Shown here piece by piece: positions 43,642 through 51,804 of a DNA stretch of 64,000 bases. A program made the translations under genes and the position numbers. The stretch is from Lachnospiraceae bacterium (GTDB lineage Bacteria; Bacillota; Clostridia; Lachnospirales; Lachnospiraceae), in NCBI GenBank assembly GCA_015057115.1, contig SVEZ01000001.1, forward strand, positions 124,001 through 188,000, given 5' to 3'. The notes under the pieces were generated by a model. The model was not told where the DNA came from. It ran no database searches and was given only the letters and a program-made list of their open reading frames with translations. How positions within the stretch are numbered: the first letter of the stretch is position 1; each line of letters begins with the position of its first letter.

Positions 43642-44964
43642 CTAAAATCTTTCTACGCCGTCTTTCGTTACCCGGGCAAAAATAAGGGGTTCCTCTTTTG
43701 CCTTGGTATCGGAAATTGTAACACTGTCTGTATAGCGTTTGGCTGCCGCTTCGAATAAAGACTCTTTGTTTGCAAAAAGAGTTGCAAGGCTGTCGCCTTT
43801 CTTTACCTGATCGCCAACCTTGGCATGTAAAATAATGCCTGCAGCGTAGTCAATAACACTTTCCTTGGTCTCGCGACCTGCACCAAGCATTGCGGATGCC
43901 ACACCACAACCTTCTGTATCCATGTGGGTGATGTAACCGTCGCGAGGCGCTTTTACCTCGTAGGAAAAGCTTGCTTTTTCAAATTTCTCTGTATCGAAGA
44001 TGTAGCTTGCATCTCCATGCTGCGCTTCTACCATCTTGCCGAATGCTTCTAAGGCAGATCCGTCCCGGATGCGAGCACGAGCCATTTCTTTGCACTCTTC
44101 CAAAGTTCCTTTGCCTGCCAGGAAAAGCATATTTCCCGCAAGATTTAAGCATACTTCGGTAAGATCTGCCGGGCCTTCCCCTTTCAGGGTCTTCACGGCT
44201 TCAATAACCTCTAAGCTGTTACCGATGTAATTTCCCAGAGGAATATCCATATCGGTAATCAATGCTACCGTATTCTTGCCAGCATTGTTTCCAATCTTTA
44301 CCATTTCTTCTGCCAGAGCGATGGAATCCTCCACGGTCTTCATAAAAGCGCCGCTTCCGGTTTTCACGTCTAACAAAATGCAATCGCTTCCTGCTGCTAA
44401 TTTCTTACCCATAATGGATACTGCAATCAACGGAATGGAGTCGATGGTTGCCGTTACGTCACGAAGGGCGTATAACTTCTTATCTGCCGGAGTCATGTTA
44501 CCGGACTGGCCGATAACGCTGACACCTGCTTTGTTTACGGTTGCAAAGAACTCCTCCCGGCTTAAGGATGTCTCAAATCCCGGAATGGATTCCAATTTAT
44601 CAATGGTTCCACCGGTATGGCCTAAGCCACGACCGGACATTTTTGCTACTTTTACCCCACAGGCTGCTACGATTGGTGCAATAATCATTGTGGTCTTGTC
44701 ACCCACACCGCCGGTGGAATGCTTATCTACTTTAATTCCTTCAATGGCAGATAAATCCACCATATCTCCGGAATGAGCCACTGCCATGGTCATGGCAAGA
44801 GTTTCCTCTTCGGTCATTCCCTGAAAATATACCGCCATCAAGAATGCGGACATCTGGTAATCCGGAATTTCTCCTGCCACATAAGAAGAAATCATATACT
44901 CAATCTCTTCTTTTGTCAATGCCCCGCCATTTCTTTTTTTAGCGATTAAGTCATACATTCTCAT
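43642..44964 (-). CDS. pdp: Pyrimidine-nucleoside phosphorylase
   Basis: A 440-residue member of the thymidine/pyrimidine phosphorylase family. Signature stretches are KHSTGGVGDKTTMIIAP and MSGRGLGHTGGTIDKLESI, which bind phosphate and base. The length and sequence fit the Firmicute Pdp, which cleaves uridine, deoxyuridine and thymidine with phosphate to release the base and (deoxy)ribose 1-phosphate. It lies between the transporter permease genes and deoC. Confidence 0.94.
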   Translation of the reverse strand: MRMYDLIAKKRNGGALTKEEIEYMISSYVAGEIPDYQMSAFLMAVYFQGMTEEETLAMTMAVAHSGDMVDLSAIEGIKVDKHSTGGVGDKTTMIIAPIVAACGVKVAKMSGRGLGHTGGTIDKLESIPGFETSLSREEFFATVNKAGVSVIGQSGNMTPADKKLYALRDVTATIDSIPLIAVSIMGKKLAAGSDCILLDVKTGSGAFMKTVEDSIALAEEMVKIGNNAGKNTVALITDMDIPLGNYIGNSLEVIEAVKTLKGEGPADLTEVCLNLAGNMLFLAGKGTLEECKEMARARIRDGSALEAFGKMVEAQHGDASYIFDTEKFEKASFSYEVKAPRDGYITHMDTEGCGVASAMLGAGRETKESVIDYAAGIILHAKVGDQVKKGDSLATLFANKESLFEAAAKRYTDSVTISDTKAKEEPLIFARVTKDGVERF

Positions 44965-44979
44965 GTTCCAATACTCCTC

Positions 44980-45933
44980 CTATCGAGCGGTTCTGTCGAA
45001 TGGAATACCTTCTGCTCTCGGAGCCTGTGAGCTCTTGGAGGTGAAGATCAATACAATCAGTGTTGCGATGTACGGAATCATCTTATATACATCATTCGGC
45101 AATCCCAAATCTTTTAAAACCGGTACGCTGGTATAAGCACTTGCCATAGTCTTCATAACACCGAAGAAGAAGGCTGCTCCCAAGATTCTTCCACTTCTCC
45201 ACTGACCGAAAATCATAACGGCCAGAGCTAAGAATCCGTATCCGGCTACGGTTGCGTTAAAGTTGGTGGAGGTCGGTACTACGAATACCAAACCGCCGAC
45301 GCCGCCTAAAAATCCGGAAATGATAACACCTGCGTAACGAATCTTTTTAACGCTGACACCAACGGAATCCGCTGCACCCGGGTGCTCACCGCAGGCACGA
45401 AGACGAAGACCGAAGCTGGTCTTTGCAATTACAAACGCTGCCAATACATACAAGCCTAATCCAATGTAGGTTGTAATGTAGGTATTTTTGAAAAACATAT
45501 CTCCGATTACCGGAATGCTTCCCAACACCGGAACAGAGTCAATTCGGAAGCTGTCGATGAACGGAATCTGCTGAACACCGTTAATCATACGAGCTGCGAA
45601 AATTACAAATGCCGGTGCGAATAAGTTCAATGCCGTACCACTGATAGTCTGGTCTGCCTTCATGTTGATGGAGGCAAAGGCATGTAACAGGGAGAATACC
45701 ATTCCGGTTGCACCGGAAATGAGGATGGCAAGAATCAAAAGTCCCTGACCTGACATGGAATCTCCCATTTCACTGATAAACAGGACGCCGGTGAAGGCTC
45801 CCATAACCATAATTCCTTCTAAGGCGATGTTGATAACACCGCTTCGCTCTGCATACATACCACCGATCGCAACCAAAAGAAGCGGGATGGCGAAAAACAT
45901 AGTCTGCTGTACGATAAAATAAATAACGTCCAT
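44980..45933 (-). CDS. nupQ: Nucleoside ABC transporter permease (NupQ/YufQ type)
   Basis: A 317-residue integral membrane protein with about nine hydrophobic segments and the family motifs ERSGVINIALEGIMVMGAFT and LRACGEHPGAADSVGVSVKKIRY. It forms one half of the transmembrane channel with the NupP-type protein encoded just upstream. The single-base gap to that gene suggests coupled translation. Confidence 0.92.
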   Translation of the reverse strand: MDVIYFIVQQTMFFAIPLLLVAIGGMYAERSGVINIALEGIMVMGAFTGVLFISEMGDSMSGQGLLILAILISGATGMVFSLLHAFASINMKADQTISGTALNLFAPAFVIFAARMINGVQQIPFIDSFRIDSVPVLGSIPVIGDMFFKNTYITTYIGLGLYVLAAFVIAKTSFGLRLRACGEHPGAADSVGVSVKKIRYAGVIISGFLGGVGGLVFVVPTSTNFNATVAGYGFLALAVMIFGQWRSGRILGAAFFFGVMKTMASAYTSVPVLKDLGLPNDVYKMIPYIATLIVLIFTSKSSQAPRAEGIPFDRTAR

Positions 45934-45934
45934 T

Positions 45935-47029
45935 TTACTTTTCTCCCTTCTTCTTTGCGTTCTTCAGTTTGTTGATGAAAAGCTTAATCAGTAATGACAA
46001 TGCTCCACAGTAAATGATGGATGCGGTGATGATATCCACAACCTCAGGCGGGAATCCACAAAGCTGCATGTTTCCGCCACCAACTGTGATGTGCGCAATA
46101 AACAATCCTGCAAATAAAATTCCAATGGGGTTGGACATACCTAAAAGGGCAACGGAAATTCCCGTAAATCCTTCGTTGGCAATAACGTCTACAACCTGGA
46201 TGAACTTTCCGGAACCGGATAAGTAAAGTAAGGCTCCGCCAAGTCCGGATAAAGCACCTGCAATTGCCATGGAAAGCACGATGTCAACCTTGGAGTTGAT
46301 ACCTGCATACTTACTTGCTTCCTTGTTCTTACCACAGGCCTTTAATTCATAACCAAAGGTGGTTTTGTTCAAAATAACATATACCAGTATTACCGCAATA
46401 ATGGCAATTACGATACCAAAGTTGGCACTACTGTTTCCAAAAAATTCGCCGATTCCTGCAGACGGTACGTCAGCAGTCTTCTGTACTGCCTGGGTACGGT
46501 TGCGGATTTCGTCGTACACGGTGTTACGGATTAACAGGTTGGTTCCGTACATACCGATGTAGTTCATCATAATACAGGTAATAACTTCGTTTACGTTAAA
46601 ATAGGCTTTTAACAGTCCCGGAATAACTCCGAAAATAGCACCTACCAACGTTGCAGCCAAAAGACCTACAACCCAGTGCATACCGCCCAGGCCATTCCAT
46701 TTTACACCAATGTAAATTGCTACAAAAGCGCCTGCCGTAAACTGTCCGCTGGCACCGATGTTAAAAAGACCGGTTTTAAAAGCAAATCCAACGGAAAGAC
46801 CGGTTAAAATAATCGGTGTCGCAATGTATAAGGTCTTACCGATTCCATTCATACCGCTGCTGAAGCCACCCTGTAAGATTGCAGAGAAGCCTTCTGCCGC
46901 GTTGGCAGAATCGCTGACCAAAAGTAAAACAAATCCAATCAAAAGTCCGGCGATAATCGCAATAATGGCGGACATTCCATTCATAAATCCTTCAGAGGCA
47001 AAGAAGCTTTCTTTATTCTTTTTATTCAT
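45935..47029 (-). CDS. nupP: Nucleoside ABC transporter permease (NupP/YufP type)
   Basis: A 364-residue membrane protein with about ten hydrophobic segments. It has the YufP-type motifs FKTGLFNIGASGQFTAGAFVA and ELKACGKNKEASKYAGINSK. It pairs with NupQ to form the nucleoside importer channel. The start overlaps the end of the ATPase gene by eight bases. Confidence 0.92.
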   Translation of the reverse strand: MNKKNKESFFASEGFMNGMSAIIAIIAGLLIGFVLLLVSDSANAAEGFSAILQGGFSSGMNGIGKTLYIATPIILTGLSVGFAFKTGLFNIGASGQFTAGAFVAIYIGVKWNGLGGMHWVVGLLAATLVGAIFGVIPGLLKAYFNVNEVITCIMMNYIGMYGTNLLIRNTVYDEIRNRTQAVQKTADVPSAGIGEFFGNSSANFGIVIAIIAVILVYVILNKTTFGYELKACGKNKEASKYAGINSKVDIVLSMAIAGALSGLGGALLYLSGSGKFIQVVDVIANEGFTGISVALLGMSNPIGILFAGLFIAHITVGGGNMQLCGFPPEVVDIITASIIYCGALSLLIKLFINKLKNAKKKGEK

Positions 47030-48566
47030 GGTCCTTACCTCCCCTCATATCCATCTTCTTGGTTCCAGCCATGTAAAGACCAAGCTCCTGCACTGTTACC
47101 TCTTCCGGTTTCACATCAGCCACCAGCTCGCCTTCGTACATTACCACGATACGGTCGCTGACATTCATAACCTCTTCTAATTCCAGGGAAACCAAAAGTA
47201 CTGCTTTTCCCGCATCACGCTGTTTAATCAGCTGCTTGTGAATGAACTCGATAGCTCCCACGTCCAAACCACGTACCGGCTGTACTGCTACAACCAATTC
47301 CAAATCACGGTCCAACTCACGGGCAATGATTGCCTTCTGCTGGTTACCGCCGGACATACCTCTTGCCACACTGGTAGGTCCCTTGGAGGAACGAATATCG
47401 AATTCCTCAATTAAGCGTTTCGCATATTTTCTAACTTCGCCAAAACGGATAAATCCATGTTTCTGGAACTGTGGTTTAAAGTAAGTCTGTAAAACCAGGT
47501 TCTCCTCTAAGGAATAATCCAGTACCAGTCCGTGTTTGTGACGATCCTCCGGAATGTGAACCATTCCCGCCAGAGAACGTTTCCGGATGCTGTCTTTGGT
47601 AATATCTTTGCCGTTTAAAATAACCTGTCCGGCATCGATTGGTTCCAAACCGGTCAAACCGTATACCAGGTCGGTCTGACCATTTCCGTCAATACCTGCC
47701 ACACAAAGGATTTCTCCCTTATGTACCGTAAGAGAAACGTCGTTTACCAGGTTCTTTGCGCCGGATTTGGATTTTATAGTCAGGTTCTTAACTTCCAAAA
47801 CAGGCTCGCCCGGCTTAAACGGAGTTTTCTCAACTACCAGATTGACCTTACGTCCAACCATCATCTCGGACATTTCTTCCTTGCTTGTAGTGGCAACGTC
47901 GATGGTTCCGATATATTTACCTTTTCGTAAAACAGAGCAGCGATCCGCTACCTGTTTGATTTCGTTTAACTTGTGGGTAATGAAGATAATGGATTTGCCT
48001 TCTTTTACCAGAAGCTTCATAATCTTCATTAACTCTTCGATTTCCTGAGGTGTTAACACTGCCGTAGGCTCGTCAAAAATCAAGATCTCGTTATCGCAGT
48101 AAAGCATTTTTAAAATCTCAACACGCTGCTGCATTCCTACGGTAATGTCGGAAATGTAAGCATCCGGATCGATTTTAAAACCGTACTTATCACTTAATGC
48201 AACAATCTTCTCTCTGGCATGTTCCATCTTCAGAACGCCACCCTTTGTTGTCTCGTGACCAAGTACAATACTTTCCAAAACGGTAAAATTGTGAACCAGC
48301 TTAAAGTGCTGATGCACCATACCAATTCCATAATTGTTGGCATCAATCGGGCTGTTAACCTTAACTTCCTTGCCCTTGATGCTGATGGAGCCTTCCTCCG
48401 GCTGATACAATCCGAAGAGAACACTCATAAGGGTAGACTTTCCTGCACCGTTTTCTCCAAGAAGCGCGTGGATCTCGCCCTTTTTAACCTGCAGTGTAAT
48501 GTCGTCGTTTGCTTTGAACTCACCGAATTTCTTCGTTATGTGGTTCATCTCGATTACATATTCCAC
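47022..48566 (-). CDS. nupO: Nucleoside ABC transporter ATP-binding protein (NupO/YufO type)
   Basis: A 514-residue protein with two fused ABC ATPase domains, as in sugar/nucleoside importers of the CUT2-like group. The first domain has the Walker A loop GENGAGKSTL and a Walker B ILIFDEPTAVL; the second (from about residue 255) has a degenerate nucleotide site (GIDGNGQTDL) and the signature MSGGNQQKAIIAREL. It powers nucleoside import with NupP, NupQ and BmpA. Confidence 0.93.
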   Translation of the reverse strand: MEYVIEMNHITKKFGEFKANDDITLQVKKGEIHALLGENGAGKSTLMSVLFGLYQPEEGSISIKGKEVKVNSPIDANNYGIGMVHQHFKLVHNFTVLESIVLGHETTKGGVLKMEHAREKIVALSDKYGFKIDPDAYISDITVGMQQRVEILKMLYCDNEILIFDEPTAVLTPQEIEELMKIMKLLVKEGKSIIFITHKLNEIKQVADRCSVLRKGKYIGTIDVATTSKEEMSEMMVGRKVNLVVEKTPFKPGEPVLEVKNLTIKSKSGAKNLVNDVSLTVHKGEILCVAGIDGNGQTDLVYGLTGLEPIDAGQVILNGKDITKDSIRKRSLAGMVHIPEDRHKHGLVLDYSLEENLVLQTYFKPQFQKHGFIRFGEVRKYAKRLIEEFDIRSSKGPTSVARGMSGGNQQKAIIARELDRDLELVVAVQPVRGLDVGAIEFIHKQLIKQRDAGKAVLLVSLELEEVMNVSDRIVVMYEGELVADVKPEEVTVQELGLYMAGTKKMDMRGGKDHE

Positions 48567-48613
48567 CTCGTACCTCCTTTTATCCTTGTAAATCGTATCT
48601 TACGATTAATCTT

Positions 48614-49036
48614 CTATCCTAGCAAATCTTCCGGTCCAAAACTTTCCGGAAGCATCTGTTCTAATGTATAGGTTTTAAAATGGTTCTCATCGGAAGCCAC
48701 CGTAATCTCAAAGGTCCCAGGATCCACGAACTCCCGCATTACCTGGCGACAAACGCCGCAGGGAGAAGCATATACGTTGGGATCCGGCTTCTGGTTATCC
48801 ATGCAACCTACAATGGCAATGGCTGCAAATTCTCTTTCTCCTTCAGAAACCGCCTTGAAAATTGCTGTCCGCTCCGCGCAGTTGGTTGGGGTATAACTGG
48901 AATTCTCAATGTTACAACCGCGATAAACCTTGCCATCTTTTGTTAAAAGCGCCGCTCCTACTTTATAATGAGAGTAGGGAGCGTAAGCAAATTCTCTTGC
49001 TTTCCACGCCTCTTTTACAAGCTCTGCTCTATCCAT
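48614..49036 (-). CDS. cdd: Cytidine deaminase
   Basis: A 140-residue homotetramer-type cytidine deaminase. The zinc site is visible as C and E in NCAERTAIF and the two cysteines in PCGVCRQVM. It converts cytidine and deoxycytidine to uridine and deoxyuridine, preparing them for Pdp. It lies four bases after deoB in the operon. Confidence 0.96.
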   Translation of the reverse strand: MDRAELVKEAWKAREFAYAPYSHYKVGAALLTKDGKVYRGCNIENSSYTPTNCAERTAIFKAVSEGEREFAAIAIVGCMDNQKPDPNVYASPCGVCRQVMREFVDPGTFEITVASDENHFKTYTLEQMLPESFGPEDLLG

Positions 49037-49040
49037 CTTG

Positions 49041-50213
49041 TTACCTCATAATTTCTTTCTTAAAGGATGTTCCGTCTGTATTGTTCGGAACTCCAAAAAT
49101 ATCCAAAATGGTTGCCGCAATGTCTGCAAAGGTCTTGCGGGTTCCCACATTATGATCTTCCACAATATCCTTGCCGTAAATCATTAACGGGATATACTCT
49201 CTGGTGTGATCCGTTCCGGTAAAGCCGGGATCGCATCCGTGGTCTGCGGTAATCATTACGATATCTCCCTCCTGCATTCCTTCCATAAAGGTATGCAGCT
49301 GTTTGTCAAAGAGGGTTGCCGCTTTGGCATATCCGTCAATGTCACGACGATGACCGTATTTCATATCAAAGTCAACCAGGTTTACAAAACACAATCCCTC
49401 GAAATCCTCTTTCAAAGTTTCGATGGTCTTTACCATACCCTCTTCGTTATCTTTAATACGCTGGGTATGGGCAATGCCTGCACCTGCAAAAATATCATAA
49501 ATCTTACCGATTCCGTAGGTATCGTACCCTGCATTCAAAAGGGCCTCTAACATAGTATCCTTTGGCGGTGTAAGGGAAAAATCGTGACGATTGCTGGTTC
49601 TGGTAAAATTACCGGGTTCTCCCACAAACGGTCTTGCAATAACACGTCCCACACCTACATCACCGACTAAAAGTTCTCTGGCGATTTCACAGTAACGATA
49701 CAGTTCCTCTACAGGAACAATGTCCTCGTGCGCAGCAATCTGAAAAACAGAATCTGCAGAGGTATATACAATAAGGGCACCTGTCTCCATATGCTCCTTG
49801 CCGTAATCCGCGATTACTTCCGTTCCGGAATAAGGCTTGTTGCAAAGAGCCTTTCTTCCGGTGCGCTTTTCAAATTCCCGGATGGTTTCCTCCGGGAATC
49901 CATTTGGGAAGGTTGGCAACGGTTTCGGAGAAACGATTCCCGCAATTTCCCAATGACCGATGGTGGTGTCCTTCCCTTTGGAAGCTTCCTGCAATCTTGC
50001 GTAGCTGCCAATGGTCTTTATCGCTTTTTCCCCGACTTCCACACCGTCAATATTGAAAAAGCCCATCTTCTGCATTAAAGGCACATCAAATTCCTTGGAT
50101 GTGGAAACACTCTTTAAGGTATTGGCACCCACATCACCGAACTCCGCTGCGTCCGGCTCATAGCCAATGCCGAAGCTGTCTAACACAATCAGGAAAACTC
50201 TGCGTTTACTCAT
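49041..50213 (-). CDS. deoB: Phosphopentomutase
   Basis: A 390-residue alkaline-phosphatase-superfamily enzyme. Metal ligands lie in FLIVLDSFGIGYEPDAAEFG and in MITADHGCDPGFTGTDHTRE, as in DeoB. It interconverts (deoxy)ribose 1- and 5-phosphate, linking the nucleoside phosphorylases with DeoC and the pentose phosphate pathway. It is the first gene of the salvage operon after the deoD terminator and follows AGGAGG. Confidence 0.96.
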   Translation of the reverse strand: MSKRRVFLIVLDSFGIGYEPDAAEFGDVGANTLKSVSTSKEFDVPLMQKMGFFNIDGVEVGEKAIKTIGSYARLQEASKGKDTTIGHWEIAGIVSPKPLPTFPNGFPEETIREFEKRTGRKALCNKPYSGTEVIADYGKEHMETGALIVYTSADSVFQIAAHEDIVPVEELYRYCEIARELLVGDVGVGRVIARPFVGEPGNFTRTSNRHDFSLTPPKDTMLEALLNAGYDTYGIGKIYDIFAGAGIAHTQRIKDNEEGMVKTIETLKEDFEGLCFVNLVDFDMKYGHRRDIDGYAKAATLFDKQLHTFMEGMQEGDIVMITADHGCDPGFTGTDHTREYIPLMIYGKDIVEDHNVGTRKTFADIAATILDIFGVPNNTDGTSFKKEIMR

Positions 50214-50306
50214 ATTTCTCCTCCTCGTATCTTAATTGATATCTCTTTCTATGGTCATATGTCCACCCGAATAGACACGTTAGTCCTTTTATCACTTACC
50301 GTTACT

Positions 50307-50312
50307 ATTATA
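50307..50312 (-). promoter_or_regulatory. Probable -10 element of the deoB-led operon
   Basis: On the minus strand a perfect TATAAT lies about 95 bp before the deoB start and just after the T-run of the deoD terminator. I find no good -35 at 16-18 bases, so an activator or alternative spacing may be needed. Confidence 0.45.
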
Positions 50313-50328
50313 GGGAGGAAATGTGTCT

Positions 50329-50375
50329 AAAAAAAGGGCACATGTCCCTTTTCAACATCTTCGGTACATGTGCCC
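50329..50375 (-). terminator. Intrinsic terminator downstream of deoD
   Basis: GGGCACATGT and ACATGTGCCC are perfect 10-bp complements around a 20-base loop, followed on the minus strand by seven Ts. It separates deoD from the deoB-led operon. The palindromic ACATGT cores could also be a protein site. Confidence 0.75.
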
Positions 50376-50441
50376 AAATTTCGCTTCACATTTTGTTCAA
50401 TTTAACAATGTAAATCAATAAATTGTGCCATTAAAAAGCCG

Positions 50442-50562
50442 GATGGGATGAGAAACGGAGTTTCCGTTTCTCATAGTTACATGAAAAGGAGCATCCCAAA
50501 GCTCGCTTTGAGATGCTCCTTTTCGTGTAACTATCGAGCAGGTGAAACCTGCTCGACCCATC
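50442..50562. other. Junction-perfect cloverleaf of three hairpins (121 nt)
   Basis: An outer stem GATGGG/CCCATC (50442-50447 with 50557-50562) encloses three hairpins with almost no unpaired base at the junction: ATGAGAAACGGA/TCCGTTTCTCAT (50448-50474), a 27-bp near-perfect stem AGTTACA...TGTAACT (50475-50532) with AAAGC/GCTTT at its tip, and TCGAGCAGGT/ACCTGCTCGA (50534-50556). It starts eight bases beyond the deoD stop. No T-tract follows it. Confidence 0.8.
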
Positions 50563-50569
50563 AAACGAC

Positions 50570-51280
50570 CTATTCTGCTGCCTCCAAGGCAAGTTCCATC
50601 ATCTTGGTGAAGGAATTCTGTCTTTCTTCTGCAGTGGTTTCCTCGTGAGTTACCATAGAATCGGAAATGGTTAAAAGACAAGCCGCTTTTTTACCAAGCA
50701 CCTTTGCGTTGTTGAATAAAGCAAAGCTTTCCATTTCCACGCATTTTGCATTATGCTCCTTCGGATAACGCTCAAAGGAACCTCTGTCTGCTTCCTGATA
50801 GAACACATCACTACTGTGGATGCGTGCCACCTTGCATTCAATTCCCAATTTACCAGCTGTTTCCAGAATGCGGTCATTCACTTCTTTGGTAGGATACAGT
50901 ACATCATCGGTGCATCCGCACTGTACTTTCGCATAGTTGGATTCGCTGTATGCGCTTTCTGCCAATACTACGTCGTATACGTCGAGATCTGCGGAATAAG
51001 AACCTGCAGAACCGATACGGATAATGGTTTCTACGCCATACTGAGTAAATAACTCATAGGAGTAAATTCCGATACTTGGCATTCCCATACCGCTGGCCAT
51101 TACGGAAATCTTCTTTCCCTTGTAGGTTCCGGTATAACCCAATACGTTACGTACGGATGTTACCAATTTGGCATCCTCTAAAAATGTTTCGGCAATGAAT
51201 TTGGCTCTTAACGGGTCGCCCGGCATTAATACGGTTTTTGCGAAGTCGCCCGGCTGGGCGCTGTTATGTGGTGTTCCCAT
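50570..51280 (-). CDS. deoD: Purine-nucleoside phosphorylase, DeoD type
   Basis: A 236-residue hexameric-type PNP. MPGDPLRAKFIAETFLE binds phosphate and sugar, IRIGSAGSYS and VEMESFALFNNAKVLGK contact sugar and base, and SDSMVTHEETTAEERQ holds the catalytic aspartate. It cleaves (deoxy)adenosine, inosine and guanosine with phosphate. It leads the nucleoside locus and is separated from deoB by the cloverleaf and a terminator, so it can be expressed on its own. Confidence 0.96.
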   Translation of the reverse strand: MGTPHNSAQPGDFAKTVLMPGDPLRAKFIAETFLEDAKLVTSVRNVLGYTGTYKGKKISVMASGMGMPSIGIYSYELFTQYGVETIIRIGSAGSYSADLDVYDVVLAESAYSESNYAKVQCGCTDDVLYPTKEVNDRILETAGKLGIECKVARIHSSDVFYQEADRGSFERYPKEHNAKCVEMESFALFNNAKVLGKKAACLLTISDSMVTHEETTAEERQNSFTKMMELALEAAE

Positions 51281-51318
51281 AGTGTTCCTCCTTGTAATAA
51301 ACTATTTTCAATCACAGC

Positions 51319-51450
51319 GTGCAAATCACATATGCCGCGGCAGGGACGCTTGCGCTCAACTTCCGGCGTAACGGTACATAAGACGCCCTACTACGGCGCC
51401 TAAGTACCGACGCCTCCAAATGCCCTGCAGGCGTCATATGTGCTTCGCAC
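51319..51450 (-). repeat. Dispersed long-stem hairpin element, copy E
   Basis: Interrupted outer arms GTGC, CACATATG and GCAGGG (51319-51345) pair with CCCTGC, CATATGTG and GCAC (51423-51450). On the minus strand the core is GGCG-T-CGGTAC-TTAG...CTTAT-GTACCG-TTA-CGCC, followed by the GAGCGCAAGCGTCC side hairpin. It lies about 40 bp upstream of the deoD start codon, and so may overlap the deoD promoter region. Confidence 0.85.
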
Positions 51451-51660
51451 TCTCTGTTTAAAATTCTTCATTTCTTGATACGACAACACTGCGCACCCTT
51501 CATAACAGCTCGGTGCCGTGCTGCTTCTGCATCTGTTACTCACTATATCGGAAATGTGTCCCGCTGGCTAGGACATATGACCGATTTCACAATTTTCTTC
51601 AAATATGTTTGCTGTCTTCCGGCAGCATTCCTTTTTCTATTTGTCGGGAGTAGCAGGGGA
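51451..51660. other. Intergenic stretch without recognised features
   Basis: Between hairpin elements E and F there are about 210 bp with no gene, tRNA or strong dyad that I can support. Confidence 0.6.
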
Positions 51661-51790
51661 TGCAGATGATAGATTTCGGATTCAGGGCATCGCGCAGGCA
51701 TCGGTACTTAGGCAGTGCTTGCAGTGCCTTATGTACCGCTATGCCGGAGAGTGAGCGAGAGCGTCCCTGAGCTGAAATCTATCATCTGCA
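51661..51790 (+). repeat. Dispersed long-stem hairpin element, copy F
   Basis: Outer arms TGCAGATGATAGATTTC and CAGGG (51661-51687) pair with CCCTG and GAAATCTATCATCTGCA (51764-51790). The core GGCA-T-CGGTAC-TTAG...CTTAT-GTACCG-CTA-TGCC again shows a compensated change (GCG/CGC of copies B and E to GCA/TGC). The GAGCGAGAGCGTCC side hairpin follows. It starts 15 bp beyond the stop of the dehydratase gene at 51805. Confidence 0.85.
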
Positions 51791-51804
51791 GCCGTCTATA
51801 TTCC

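Noticed and set aside
50214-50569. Purine riboswitch controlling the nucleoside operon
   Set aside because: The conserved loop and junction bases of the purine aptamer are not present; the structures there are a plain terminator and the cloverleaf.
51475-51669. Plus-strand open frame of 64 codons between elements E and F
   Set aside because: No ribosome binding site and no recognisable family; cysteine-rich composition looks like chance translation.
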